Shown: one piece after another, positions 45,545 to 54,025 of the stretch
Position numbering within the stretch: position 1 is the stretch's first letter
Layout of the letters: each line of letters opens with the position of its first letter
Assembly: GCF_029267515.1 (NCBI RefSeq)
Contig: NZ_JAJUIS010000007.1
Coordinates: 1 to 64,000 of the forward strand
Direction: 5' to 3'
Origin: Seleniivibrio woodruffii
GTDB lineage: Bacteria; Chrysiogenota; Deferribacteres; Deferribacterales; Geovibrionaceae
Length of the DNA: 64,000 bases
Made by a program: the position numbers and the translations under genes
The notes under the pieces: generated by a model
What the model was told of the DNA's origin: nothing
The model's database searches: none
What the model saw: only the letters and a program-made list of their open reading frames with translations

Positions 45545-47003
45545 GTTCATCCTCACCCGGAAGAATTATTTCTATCTTTAGACCACCCATACCGCCGCTG
45601 ACGGCCTTAATGGTGCCTCCGTGTTTTTCAACTATGTATTTGCATATGGCAAGCCCAAGTCCGCTTCCGCCTGTTTCGCGGTTTCTTGATGTGTCGGAGC
45701 GGTAGAGTCTGTCAAATAACATGCCGAGCTGATCATCTGAAACGCCTGGACCTGTGTCCTCTATGGTTGTTGTCACACCGAGCCGGTTGTCCATGCAGGA
45801 AATGAAGATAACACCCGGACTTTTGCTGTGTTTCAGCGAGTTTTCAATTATATTTATGAACACCTGGCGCAGTCTGGAAACGTCGCCTCTGACAAGTGTG
45901 CCGCCGCCGCGTATCATTGTCCGTATTTCAAAGCCGAACTCCTCTGCGCGGCTCTTATAAAGCTCTACGACGTCCTCGGCAATCTGCTGCAGTTTTACGG
46001 GTGCGAACTGAAAGTGCATGTTGTCCGATTCCGCCATTGTTATCTCATGAAGCTCGTTCACCAGCTTTATAAGTCTTGACACCTCACCGTGCAGAATGTT
46101 CATTGTTTCAGCATCCGTCTTTCTCACGCCGTCCTGCATAGCCTCAATATTGCCAAGAAGAACAGACAAAGGGGTGCGCAGTTCGTGTGAGATATCTGAA
46201 ATCCAGCGGTTCTGTTTCTGCTCATACATTCTCAGATCCTGCGCCATTTTGCGGAAATCCAGCGCGAGATCTCCCAGCTCGTCGTTGGACATCTGCTTAA
46301 TATCTATATCAAAATCTCTTGATGCGAGCTTTTTTGTGGCGTTTATCAGAACAGGGACGGGTGCGAGCAGTTTTTTTGTGAAAAACCATGAAAGAACACC
46401 AGTAAGCACTATTATTATAAGGGCGCTGAAAAGCATCATGCTCAACTGTTGACGAAGAAATCCGATGGCAAGGGGATGCGTTACCTGCGGCGGTTTGCGT
46501 ATACCCAGATAACCAACTGTCTTTTCATATGCTTTAATGGGCATCAGAACAAATTCGTCTCTGTTTCTGTTAAAATTCTTTCCGACTATGATGTTCTTGT
46601 TGACATCCAGCATGGTCAGAAACGGTCTGAAATGGATAAAAGATGCTACGTTCAGTTTATTGTCTTTGGTAAGAAAGACTTTTTTGAGCATCTCTATCTC
46701 TCTTTCCGGTTCGGTTTTGCGTCCTTTATCATCCATAAAAGGAGGCGGAGGAGGCAGAAAAGATGACATGGCTCTGTCAGGGTTGTCCATTATGTCCCTG
46801 ATCTCATCAAAGCTGCCGTGTGTCTGGTAATATTCGCCCAGCTTGTCCGCAAGCCACGTCATTTCCTGCATTTTTGACTTTATCAGGTATTCTCTGAAAT
46901 TAAAGTAGCCGAAATAGCCCACCATGAGTATCATGATGGACATGCTCACAACGACTGCGAAAAGTGAAAGAGCGTATATCTTATAAAAGAGTCTGATTTT
47001 CAT
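45537..47003 (-). CDS. Sensor histidine kinase (BaeS-like)
   Basis: 488 residues: TM1 (about 8-33), a periplasmic domain with a poly-Pro stretch (LPPPPPF), TM2 (about 187-208), HAMP, the H-box ISDISHELRTPLSVLLGN, and a HATPase with N box FINIIENSLKHS and G boxes EDTGPGVS and GGSGLGLAICK. Paired with the response regulator downstream; BaeSR systems usually sense envelope damage. The signal here is unknown. Confidence 0.93.
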   Translation of the reverse strand: MKIRLFYKIYALSLFAVVVSMSIMILMVGYFGYFNFREYLIKSKMQEMTWLADKLGEYYQTHGSFDEIRDIMDNPDRAMSSFLPPPPPFMDDKGRKTEPEREIEMLKKVFLTKDNKLNVASFIHFRPFLTMLDVNKNIIVGKNFNRNRDEFVLMPIKAYEKTVGYLGIRKPPQVTHPLAIGFLRQQLSMMLFSALIIIVLTGVLSWFFTKKLLAPVPVLINATKKLASRDFDIDIKQMSNDELGDLALDFRKMAQDLRMYEQKQNRWISDISHELRTPLSVLLGNIEAMQDGVRKTDAETMNILHGEVSRLIKLVNELHEITMAESDNMHFQFAPVKLQQIAEDVVELYKSRAEEFGFEIRTMIRGGGTLVRGDVSRLRQVFINIIENSLKHSKSPGVIFISCMDNRLGVTTTIEDTGPGVSDDQLGMLFDRLYRSDTSRNRETGGSGLGLAICKYIVEKHGGTIKAVSGGMGGLKIEIILPGEDEHE

Positions 47004-47183
47004 ACGTCACCTGACATAAAATAATGCTTAAAGTTTGCAAATTCCAATAAAAAAATATAAACAATCGTTCAAATACACAATTTCTCCATATTTTCCACAC
47101 AATCTCGTGCTATCTTTTATTAAAGGAAAAAGGTAACGAACCTTTTATAACCTCCTTTAAAAAGTACTCCTTGCACGCCTTAG

Positions 47184-47211
47184 AAAAAGCGGCCTTACAG
47201 CCGCTTTTTCA
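47184..47211. terminator. Bidirectional terminator downstream of the EF-hand gene
   Basis: AAAAAGCGGC, CTTACA loop region, GCCGCTTTTT: a strong stem with T runs on both strands, 43 bases beyond the EF-hand stop. A weaker hairpin, AAAAGGT/ACCTTTT, lies at about 47130-47149. Confidence 0.8.
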
Positions 47212-47253
47212 TTTGTTCGTTGCCGCAGACCATATCCCGCCTTTACTCAGTTA

Positions 47254-47862
47254 TTACGCCTCGTAGGAATTTTGTGAATAGAATCCCTGAAGGAGCTTGT
47301 CGATTGTGCTTTGGTATGCCGCTTCTGTTGTTTCGTCCGAACCGTCGGACTGTAACGACTGGAGCATACTCAGGTAATCTGTTGTGCCGGAGTCACTGCT
47401 GCCGAAGTATGAATCAGACGAACTGTCGGTGTCATCCGCTGAAAACAGGGAATCCAGACTGTTCTGAATGGAAGTGAGTAGACTTATGATGCTTGAACTG
47501 GAGCTGTATTCGCTGCTCTCGTCCTCATCTTCCTTAGCCGGAGGAGGTCCCATAGGTGCACCTTTCGGTTTGATATCTTCCGACTGCATGAGACTTTGCA
47601 GCTCTTCGTCGCTGAAACTTCCGTCCCCGTCTGTGTCATATTCGCTGAAAAGGGATTCTCCATCCACTTCCTGTCCTGTTTTGGACGTAATGTCGTCTAC
47701 CAGTGCAAGGAGTTCACTCTTGTCTACTGTCCCGTCCTGGCTTGTGTCAACCTTACTGAAAAAAGATTCCGCACCCTGTGACTGCTGTTTTGCAGCAGCG
47801 AGCTTGTCTTGCGCATAGCTGTAGAGAGCGGAACTCTGGTTGCTTATACTGCTGATACTCAT
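47254..47862 (-). CDS. EF-hand calcium-binding protein
   Basis: 202 residues. Two canonical EF loops, DTSQDGTVDKSE (about 39-50) and DTDGDGSFSDEE (about 75-86), each with ligands at positions 1, 3, 5 and 12. The rest is Ser/Asp-rich and low complexity. No signal peptide or membrane helix. It lies upstream of the baeSR-like pair on the same strand but behind a terminator. A calcium sensor or buffer role is inferred. Confidence 0.88.
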   Translation of the reverse strand: MSISSISNQSSALYSYAQDKLAAAKQQSQGAESFFSKVDTSQDGTVDKSELLALVDDITSKTGQEVDGESLFSEYDTDGDGSFSDEELQSLMQSEDIKPKGAPMGPPPAKEDEDESSEYSSSSSIISLLTSIQNSLDSLFSADDTDSSSDSYFGSSDSGTTDYLSMLQSLQSDGSDETTEAAYQSTIDKLLQGFYSQNSYEA

Positions 47863-48087
47863 TGTTTCCCTCCATTGTCTAGATAGGAGCAGCGGGAGAA
47901 CAGGTCTGTGACATTATACTTTAAACCACATGTGTGAAGACAGTTTGCAATGATTGTGTTAAAACGATGGACGAGGGCTGTGCTTCCCAAAATGCGTGTT
48001 GCTTTAGGTGTGAAATTCTAATATTATAATAAAAATCAGCAATGGGGCGTGAGCGTCCCGTTTTAAAGGGAAGCGGAACCATCGCAG

Positions 48088-49629
48088 ATGAACAAATATC
48101 CTTTTATACGTATCACTTTGATCTTTTTTGCGATTCTTTCCTGCTATGAACTCTATCAGGGCTATTCTAATTTTCGCACCAATGTTTTAAATAAGGCAAG
48201 GGATATCTCCGATGTGAACCGTGCGTTCGGTTATTGGGGTGCGAAAGTGGGCACGATATATGCGCCGTCCGGCAATGTCGCGGTACGCGAAAACTATGAC
48301 GGGAATTCGCATCAGACAACAAAAGACGGGCAGAGCCTCACAAGGATAAATCCCGCATATATGATGCGCATGTCCTCGCAAGAACTTCACTCCTCCACGG
48401 GTATAAATTTCCGTCTGGTGAGCAACAATCCCATAAATCCCGCAAACCTTCCGGTGGGATGGGAAAAGAACGGACTTTCCCAAATCTCTTCTGGCAAAAA
48501 TGAATTTGCCAGACTCGACTACGTTCACTTACTTAAAGATATCCGGTTCGAATATATGATTCCTCTGTATATTAACGAAAGCTGTCTGCGCTGCCACGAA
48601 TACGTCAATTACAAAAAAGGGGATATGCGCGGAGCTATCAGCCTCAGCTTTCCTGTTGCGGATGAGCACAACAGACAGTTTTTCTTTACGCTTCTCACGA
48701 TACTTGCATATGCGATGGTAACCGCACTGGTTATCCGTCTTATAGTCCTTTCCCGTCGCGAGCTTGAGCACGCATGGCGGGAAAAACTGAAGAATATCAG
48801 CGACCTTGAGTCTGAGATGGAGCGAAGGGAGATGAGTGAAGCCGCTCTTATCCACAAAACACGAAGCTCCTCCATAAACGAGATACTGCGCATGGTGGCA
48901 CATCACTGGCGTCAGCCGCTGAACAATATAGGACTGCTGATACAGACCATTCAGGTTGCAAACACCAGACAGGAAGAGGAAGAAGCGGCACAGCACGCAA
49001 TTAAGATAGTTAAAGAGATGAGCGAGACGATAGACCTTTTCACGTCTGCCGTTAAGGTTGAAAATAATGTCCTGATGGACGTCAAAGCTATGACTTTTGA
49101 CGCTCTGAAACTCCTCCGTCCTGAATTTGAGGCAGTTGGGATTGAAGTATACGTTGTCTGCACCATGGGCGGAGAGAATCGCGAAATTCAGATGACAGAA
49201 GAGGACAACCTCTTCCACTCCTGCGGACGCGGACGATTCACCTGTGACAATGTATGCGGATTCAGCCATGTCTATCTTGAAGGCGAAGAATCCATGTTTA
49301 AACAGGTAATGCTGATAATCCTGAAAAACTCATACGACTGTCTTATAGAAAAACCCGCCGGAGAGGAACGTCTAATAACCGTCCGCTTTATAAGGGTCGG
49401 TGACTATGCTCAGATAGAGATATGCGATAACGGTGCTCCTGTTGAAGAGGAATCTAAATCCAGACTTTTTGAACCCTATTTCTCCACAAAAGGCTGCGGC
49501 GCCGGAAAAGGCATTGGGCTTTTTACCGCCCAGAACCTTGCTTCAAATTTTGACGGCGGGGATCTGTTCTTTGACGATACCTACGGCAAATGCTTCATAT
49601 TCCGCTTCCGCCCCTGCGGTCACGACTGA
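48088..49629 (+). CDS. Haem-type (DUF3365) sensor histidine kinase
   Basis: 513 residues. TM1 (about 7-21), a periplasmic DUF3365/Tll0287-like domain with a CxxCH haem-attachment motif (CLRCHEY, about 168-174) and FRLVSNNPINPANLP, TM2 (about 197-216), a coiled coil, then the kinase core with the AHHWRQPLNNIGLLIQ H-box and DNGAPVEEESKSRLFEPYFSTK. Likely a redox or gas sensor via covalent c-type haem. No response regulator gene is adjacent. The start is ATG with a weak ribosome site. Confidence 0.9.
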   Translation: MNKYPFIRITLIFFAILSCYELYQGYSNFRTNVLNKARDISDVNRAFGYWGAKVGTIYAPSGNVAVRENYDGNSHQTTKDGQSLTRINPAYMMRMSSQELHSSTGINFRLVSNNPINPANLPVGWEKNGLSQISSGKNEFARLDYVHLLKDIRFEYMIPLYINESCLRCHEYVNYKKGDMRGAISLSFPVADEHNRQFFFTLLTILAYAMVTALVIRLIVLSRRELEHAWREKLKNISDLESEMERREMSEAALIHKTRSSSINEILRMVAHHWRQPLNNIGLLIQTIQVANTRQEEEEAAQHAIKIVKEMSETIDLFTSAVKVENNVLMDVKAMTFDALKLLRPEFEAVGIEVYVVCTMGGENREIQMTEEDNLFHSCGRGRFTCDNVCGFSHVYLEGEESMFKQVMLIILKNSYDCLIEKPAGEERLITVRFIRVGDYAQIEICDNGAPVEEESKSRLFEPYFSTKGCGAGKGIGLFTAQNLASNFDGGDLFFDDTYGKCFIFRFRPCGHD

Positions 49630-49680
49630 CGATTCTTTTCAGTTAAAATTCATCTTAACAGTTATTATTTGAATACCGAT

Positions 49681-49706
49681 AAAAAACAGGCGGTCTTTCG
49701 ACCGCC
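49681..49706 (-). terminator. Terminator of typA
   Basis: On the minus strand GGCGGTC, GAAA, GACCGCC, TG, TTTTTT; eight bases after the typA stop. Confidence 0.88.
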
Positions 49707-49714
49707 GTTATGTG

Positions 49715-51544
49715 TTATTTACCCAGTGCTTTGCCTCTGGCTGTGTGTCTTTCCTGCTGCGACAGTATCTTTTTGCGGAGTCTGATGGATTTGGGCGTTA
49801 CCTCCACCATCTCGTCGTCGGCAAGAAAATGTATGGCTCTTTCAAGGGTCATAGGCGGAACGGGCGTAAGTATGATCGCCTCGTCTTTACCGGATGCCCT
49901 CATGTTGGTGAGTTTCTTCTCTTTGCATGGGTTGGCGTTCAGGTCGTTGTCCTTGTTATATTCGCCGATGATCATGCCTTCGTATACCACGTCACCGGGA
50001 ACGATGAACAGCGTTCCTCTGGGTTCGAGGTGGAAGAGACCGTATGCGACGCCTTTTCCGGCGCGGTCAGCAACTATGGAGCCTGTGAATCTGCTTGGTA
50101 TGTCGCCCCTGTGGGGTTCATAGCCGAGCAGAAGTGAGTTCATTATGCCTGTTCCCTTGGTGTCTGAAAGGAATTCATCGCGGTAACCGATAAGTCCGCG
50201 GCTGGGTATTGAAAATTCAACCCTCGCCCTTCCTGTGCCGTTGTTTATAAGGTTAATCATCCTGCCTTTGCGGATGGAGAGCTTTTCAGTGATAACGCCG
50301 ACGAAGACCTCTTCGCAGTCGATGAAAAGGTGTTCGATGGGTTCGCAGAGCTCGCCGTCTATGGTTTTGCAGATAACTTCGGGTCTGCCCACGCATACCT
50401 CGAACCCTTCGCGGCGCATGGTCTCAAGAAGTATCGCCATCTGAAACTCGCCGCGCCCTTTAACAATGTAGCTCTCCTTGTCGGAGCTTTCCTCAACTTT
50501 GATGGCAACGTTTTTAAGCGTTTCTTTCAGAAGTCTTTCTTTTATCCTGTTGGACTGAACCAGCTTGCCTTCGCGTCCGGCAAGGGGACCTGTGTTGGGG
50601 CTGAATTTCATTGAAACGGTGGGTTCGTCCACTGTGATTCTGGGCAGTGCCTTGGGTGATTCTTTCGTACAGATTGTATCGCCGATGGAGATGTCTTCCA
50701 GACCGGAAAGAACGATTATCTCGCCGGGTTCTGCAAGGTCAACCTCTTTTGTACCGAGACCTTCATATATCTGAAGTTTGCTGACGCGCAGTGTCGCTGT
50801 GTTGTCTGCACCGATGCGCACAAGTGTTTCGTTTGCCTTTGCGGAACCGTTGATAACCTTTCCCACAGCCAGCCTGCCGAGATAGTCGGAATATCCGAGG
50901 TCGCTCACAAGCATCTGGAAGGGTTCCTCGTCGTCATATCCGGGGGCGGGGATTTCGTTTACGATAGCTTCGAAGAGGGGTTTCATATCTGTTCCGCGCT
51001 CTTCCAGAGTTTTCTGACAGATGCCTTCACGTCCGATGGCGTAGTATACGGGGAACTCAATCTGTTCGTCATCCGCGCCGAGATCGATGAAAAGGTCATA
51101 TACCTCGTTGAGCACTTCGTTGGGTCTTGCATCCTGACGATCTATTTTGTTTATTACTACTATAATTTTAAGTCCTGCTTCAAATGCCTTGCCAAGAACG
51201 AATCTTGTCTGAGGCAGGGGACCTTCGGACGCGTCCACAAGGAGTATTGCGCCGTCAACCATGGAGAGTGCACGCTCAACCTCGCCGCCGAAATCGGCGT
51301 GACCTGGAGTATCAAGGATGTTTATCTTAACATCGCCCCAGCGTACCGCGCAGTTTTTAGCGGAGATAGTGATGCCGCGCTCACGTTCCAGATCCATACT
51401 GTCCATAAGTCTGTCTTCGACCTGCTGTTCCTCACGGAAGAGACCGCTCTGTTTGAAGAGTGTGTCAACCAGAGTGGTTTTTCCGTGGTCAACGTGAGCT
51501 ATGATAGCTATATTCCTGAGTTTCTCGTTTTTTTGTTTTGCCAT
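49715..51544 (-). CDS. typA: Ribosome-associated GTPase TypA/BipA
   Basis: 609 residues, full length. G1 AHVDHGKTT, G3 DTPGHADFGGEVER, G4 NKIDR, then EF-G-like domains and the BipA-specific C-terminal domain (SIPSRGLIGYRDEFLSDTKGTGIMN). It helps 50S assembly and stress adaptation. Single gene with its own terminator. Confidence 0.98.
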   Translation of the reverse strand: MAKQKNEKLRNIAIIAHVDHGKTTLVDTLFKQSGLFREEQQVEDRLMDSMDLERERGITISAKNCAVRWGDVKINILDTPGHADFGGEVERALSMVDGAILLVDASEGPLPQTRFVLGKAFEAGLKIIVVINKIDRQDARPNEVLNEVYDLFIDLGADDEQIEFPVYYAIGREGICQKTLEERGTDMKPLFEAIVNEIPAPGYDDEEPFQMLVSDLGYSDYLGRLAVGKVINGSAKANETLVRIGADNTATLRVSKLQIYEGLGTKEVDLAEPGEIIVLSGLEDISIGDTICTKESPKALPRITVDEPTVSMKFSPNTGPLAGREGKLVQSNRIKERLLKETLKNVAIKVEESSDKESYIVKGRGEFQMAILLETMRREGFEVCVGRPEVICKTIDGELCEPIEHLFIDCEEVFVGVITEKLSIRKGRMINLINNGTGRARVEFSIPSRGLIGYRDEFLSDTKGTGIMNSLLLGYEPHRGDIPSRFTGSIVADRAGKGVAYGLFHLEPRGTLFIVPGDVVYEGMIIGEYNKDNDLNANPCKEKKLTNMRASGKDEAIILTPVPPMTLERAIHFLADDEMVEVTPKSIRLRKKILSQQERHTARGKALGK

Positions 51545-51628
51545 TTTACACCTGAAAAAATTTGAACCCGACAGTATTCAACAGATTTTAAAATAAAGAA
51601 AGGCTTTTCTGACTGTTTGACCGAAAAA

Positions 51629-53473
51629 TTACACACATGGGGCGTTTTTGTTGAGAGTTATCTCCATTGTCACACCCTGTCCGTTGTTTTTCGCAGTGAT
51701 TGTGCCGCACATATATTTTTCAATAACCGTTTTAGCCATATAAAGTCCGATGCCTGTTCCTTGCCCCGCCTCTTTCGTTGTGAAGAACGGATTGAACACC
51801 TTGTCAATTATGTCTTCGGAGATACCTGTTCCGTTGTCGGTGACTGTTATTTTTATGATGTCTCCGTCAACAGTGATGATTACGGTGATAAGTCCGTCCT
51901 TCTCTCCGTTCTCTTCCGCATATCTTGTGCGGATGGCATCCACGGAGTTATAGATGAGGTTGAGCAGTGTCTGTTTAAACTCGTTAAGAAAGCCTGTTAT
52001 ACGGGTGTTTCCGTATTCGCACGCCGGCATACGCTCAAGAAATACGCATTCGAACTCTTTTTGCGGACATTTGCAGCTTACCATAAGCCTGATATGCTGG
52101 GTGGAGAGGGTCGCGCTTAAAATGTCCCCGATTTCGCGCAGAATATCGATTATTTCAAAGCTCTCCTTCTCAACGCTGGGTTCGAAGAATGTTCTGTATT
52201 TATCAATGGATTCAGAGAGTTTATTTAGCAGACTCATGTTTTTCTTTTCAAACTCTTCTATATACTGGATATTCAGCTCTCCGCTTTTGTATGCCTCGGA
52301 AAGATCCTGCACATACAGCCCTACGGCGTTGATGGGCTGGCGCCAGTGATGGGCAAGGGCTGAGAGCATTAGTCCCATGTCCGCAACCTTCTGCTGCTGA
52401 TTGATTATCTGGTCTTTCATGCGGCAGTTTTCCACCTCTCTGCGCACACGTTCCTCAAGTCCGGCATTTGCCTGTTTCAGCTCATTCAGAACCTTTTCGT
52501 GTTCTGTTTCAAGCTCTGCAATGGAATCTATAAACCCTTTCCGCGCTACATAAATTATGAGCAGAAGCCCGGCAGTGCAGATTATAAGTACATTTATGAA
52601 ATGGCTCTGCATCCACTCCTGCATTCCGCCGGATTTTGCAAGGAAAATGAAATTTCCGATGTTTTTACCCGAATAGTCATACAACCTGAAGCCTTTGATT
52701 ATTTCATAGCGCCCGTCCGGTGTTTCGGCGGTAAGATTCAGTTTATCAGAGTTCAGTATGGTTTTCAGAGTCGCTTTGCTGTTGTTGAAATAGGTTGTCT
52801 GTTCATTGTCTGCCGTTTTCATTTTAAGCAGTCCGGCAACTTCGCTGTTAACGGTTATCACGCTTTTGATGTTGGAAATACCGGCTATGCGGTTTGCAAT
52901 GAAATTAAGGTCTGCGCCAACTTCAACAACGCCTATTATTTTGCCGCCCCGCTTTACAGGCACCATAAAGCGCTGTCCAACTACTTTGGAGCATACTTCA
53001 AGCCCGGAGAGAGGTTCTCCGGTTTTAAGAACCTTGCGAAGCATCGGGCGGTAAGCTGCACTGCTGTCGCCGTATACATCCGGCAAAAGCGTTCTGAGAA
53101 AAACTTTTCCGTCCGCTGTGTGAAATGTAAGAACAACCGTTGAACCGGGAAATGACTTTTCCAGCAGAGACACGTAAGGTTTAAGCTGTCTGTTCAGCGC
53201 CTCCCTGTTTCCCGAAGAATACACGTCGGTGACATGGTGGTCGTTGACAATAAGGCTGGCGTATGCCTTCAGAATTGCGGTTGTGCGTTTGGGGATGTTT
53301 TCATAAAATTTTGTTACAACAGAGATATGCTCCTGACGGAGAATTTCGAGATGCTTGTTATAACGATACCATTCATCAAACAGGTAGCAACCTGTAATGA
53401 TAACCATGATAGCCACAAGCATATAGATGGTTCTGGTTTTAACCTTCAAAGCATACTCCGTTGATTTCGGCAT
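51629..53473 (-). CDS. Cache-type sensor histidine kinase
   Basis: 614 residues: TM1 (about 14-31), a ~250-residue periplasmic region with a Cache-like core (SFPGSTVVLTFHTADGKVFLR and GGKIIGVVEVGADLNFIANRI), TM2 (about 285-307), coiled coil, AHHWRQPINAVGLYVQD H-box (about 372) and a HATPase with NLIYNSVDAIR, DNGTGISEDI and GQGTGIGLYMAK. Same HWRQP kinase class as the 48088 gene. No adjacent response regulator. Ligand unknown. Confidence 0.9.
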   Translation of the reverse strand: MPKSTEYALKVKTRTIYMLVAIMVIITGCYLFDEWYRYNKHLEILRQEHISVVTKFYENIPKRTTAILKAYASLIVNDHHVTDVYSSGNREALNRQLKPYVSLLEKSFPGSTVVLTFHTADGKVFLRTLLPDVYGDSSAAYRPMLRKVLKTGEPLSGLEVCSKVVGQRFMVPVKRGGKIIGVVEVGADLNFIANRIAGISNIKSVITVNSEVAGLLKMKTADNEQTTYFNNSKATLKTILNSDKLNLTAETPDGRYEIIKGFRLYDYSGKNIGNFIFLAKSGGMQEWMQSHFINVLIICTAGLLLIIYVARKGFIDSIAELETEHEKVLNELKQANAGLEERVRREVENCRMKDQIINQQQKVADMGLMLSALAHHWRQPINAVGLYVQDLSEAYKSGELNIQYIEEFEKKNMSLLNKLSESIDKYRTFFEPSVEKESFEIIDILREIGDILSATLSTQHIRLMVSCKCPQKEFECVFLERMPACEYGNTRITGFLNEFKQTLLNLIYNSVDAIRTRYAEENGEKDGLITVIITVDGDIIKITVTDNGTGISEDIIDKVFNPFFTTKEAGQGTGIGLYMAKTVIEKYMCGTITAKNNGQGVTMEITLNKNAPCV

Positions 53474-53522
53474 ATGCTCAAGTATACTACATAATGACTA
53501 TATAAACCACTAATTAATACAC

Positions 53523-53615
53523 AAAAAAAAGCGGGGCGGAGGACAGAACACTCCTCCGAGGTACAAAGAAGATTAATCTTTTGTGGGGGTGACAGATCTT
53601 CTTTGTACGCCCCGC
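53523..53615 (-). ncRNA. Candidate structured RNA with intrinsic terminator (three-way junction)
   Basis: On the minus strand the 93 bases fold without a mismatch into three helices: P1 GCGGGG/CCCCGC (53531-53536 with 53610-53615), P2 CGGAGGA/TCCTCCG (53537-53543 with 53552-53558) and P3 of 13 bp (53561-53573 with 53596-53608, GTACAAAGAAGAT), closed by eight U at 53530-53523. It lies after the nifB operon and 50 bases before the kinase gene. It could be an elaborate terminator, a 3'-UTR-derived small RNA, a leader element of the kinase, or a mobile repeat. Confidence 0.5.
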
Positions 53616-53630
53616 AAACCTTACAACCTG

Positions 53631-53712
53631 CAACATTTTTCCGTCGTGGAAAAATGTTGTGAACGCTCCAGTCGGCAAAGCCTTCCTGCGCTCACGTTTC
53701 ATCCTGAAACTT
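53631..53712. repeat. Stem-loop repeat, family B, copy near nifB
   Basis: A perfect 12-bp hairpin CAACATTTTTCC-GTCGT-GGAAAAATGTTG (53631-53659) and GTTTC-ATCCT-GAAAC (53696-53710), with GGCAAAGCC and CTCACGT between. The reverse complement repeats the order of motifs at 32279-32410. Confidence 0.55.
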
Positions 53713-53723
53713 CAGTAGCTTCT

Positions 53724-54005
53724 TTATTTATTCAGTATCTTCCGCATCATGTAGTTTATGTCGCGGAAAACGAGAACGTCTTTTCCGTTCATCAGACAGT
53801 AGATGGGTCTGCCAACCTCAGCGCCTGAAAGTTTTGCATCCTTCACAGGCAGAAGAAGAGAGACAAGTCTCTGACCGGAGCGTATCACCATGCTGGCGGT
53901 GACATGTCCGATGTCGAGGTCTTCCACATATCCTTTTATAAGTTTGTATCCGTCTTTTTTAAGCAGCGCGGATACGTCTGCTCTGCTGGTGAGTTCTGAC
54001 TGCAT
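53724..54005 (-). CDS. TOBE/molbindin-like small protein
   Basis: 93 residues. The stretch from about 22 to 80 (GYVEDLDIGHVTASMVIRSG, VSLLLPVKDAKLSG, VGRPIYCLMNGKDVLV) follows the TOBE-domain pattern of molybdate-binding proteins, though not strongly enough for certainty. It is in line with nifB, 20 bases downstream, so it may bind molybdate or an oxyanion for FeMo-cofactor synthesis. Alternative: an unrelated beta-barrel protein. Confidence 0.7.
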   Translation of the reverse strand: MQSELTSRADVSALLKKDGYKLIKGYVEDLDIGHVTASMVIRSGQRLVSLLLPVKDAKLSGAEVGRPIYCLMNGKDVLVFRDINYMMRKILNK

Positions 54006-54025
54006 AATAATAGTACCCCCTGCCG

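Noticed and set aside
53514-53702. Possible 62-residue minus-strand gene
   Set aside because: It covers the three-way junction and hairpins; composition follows the RNA structures rather than a protein.
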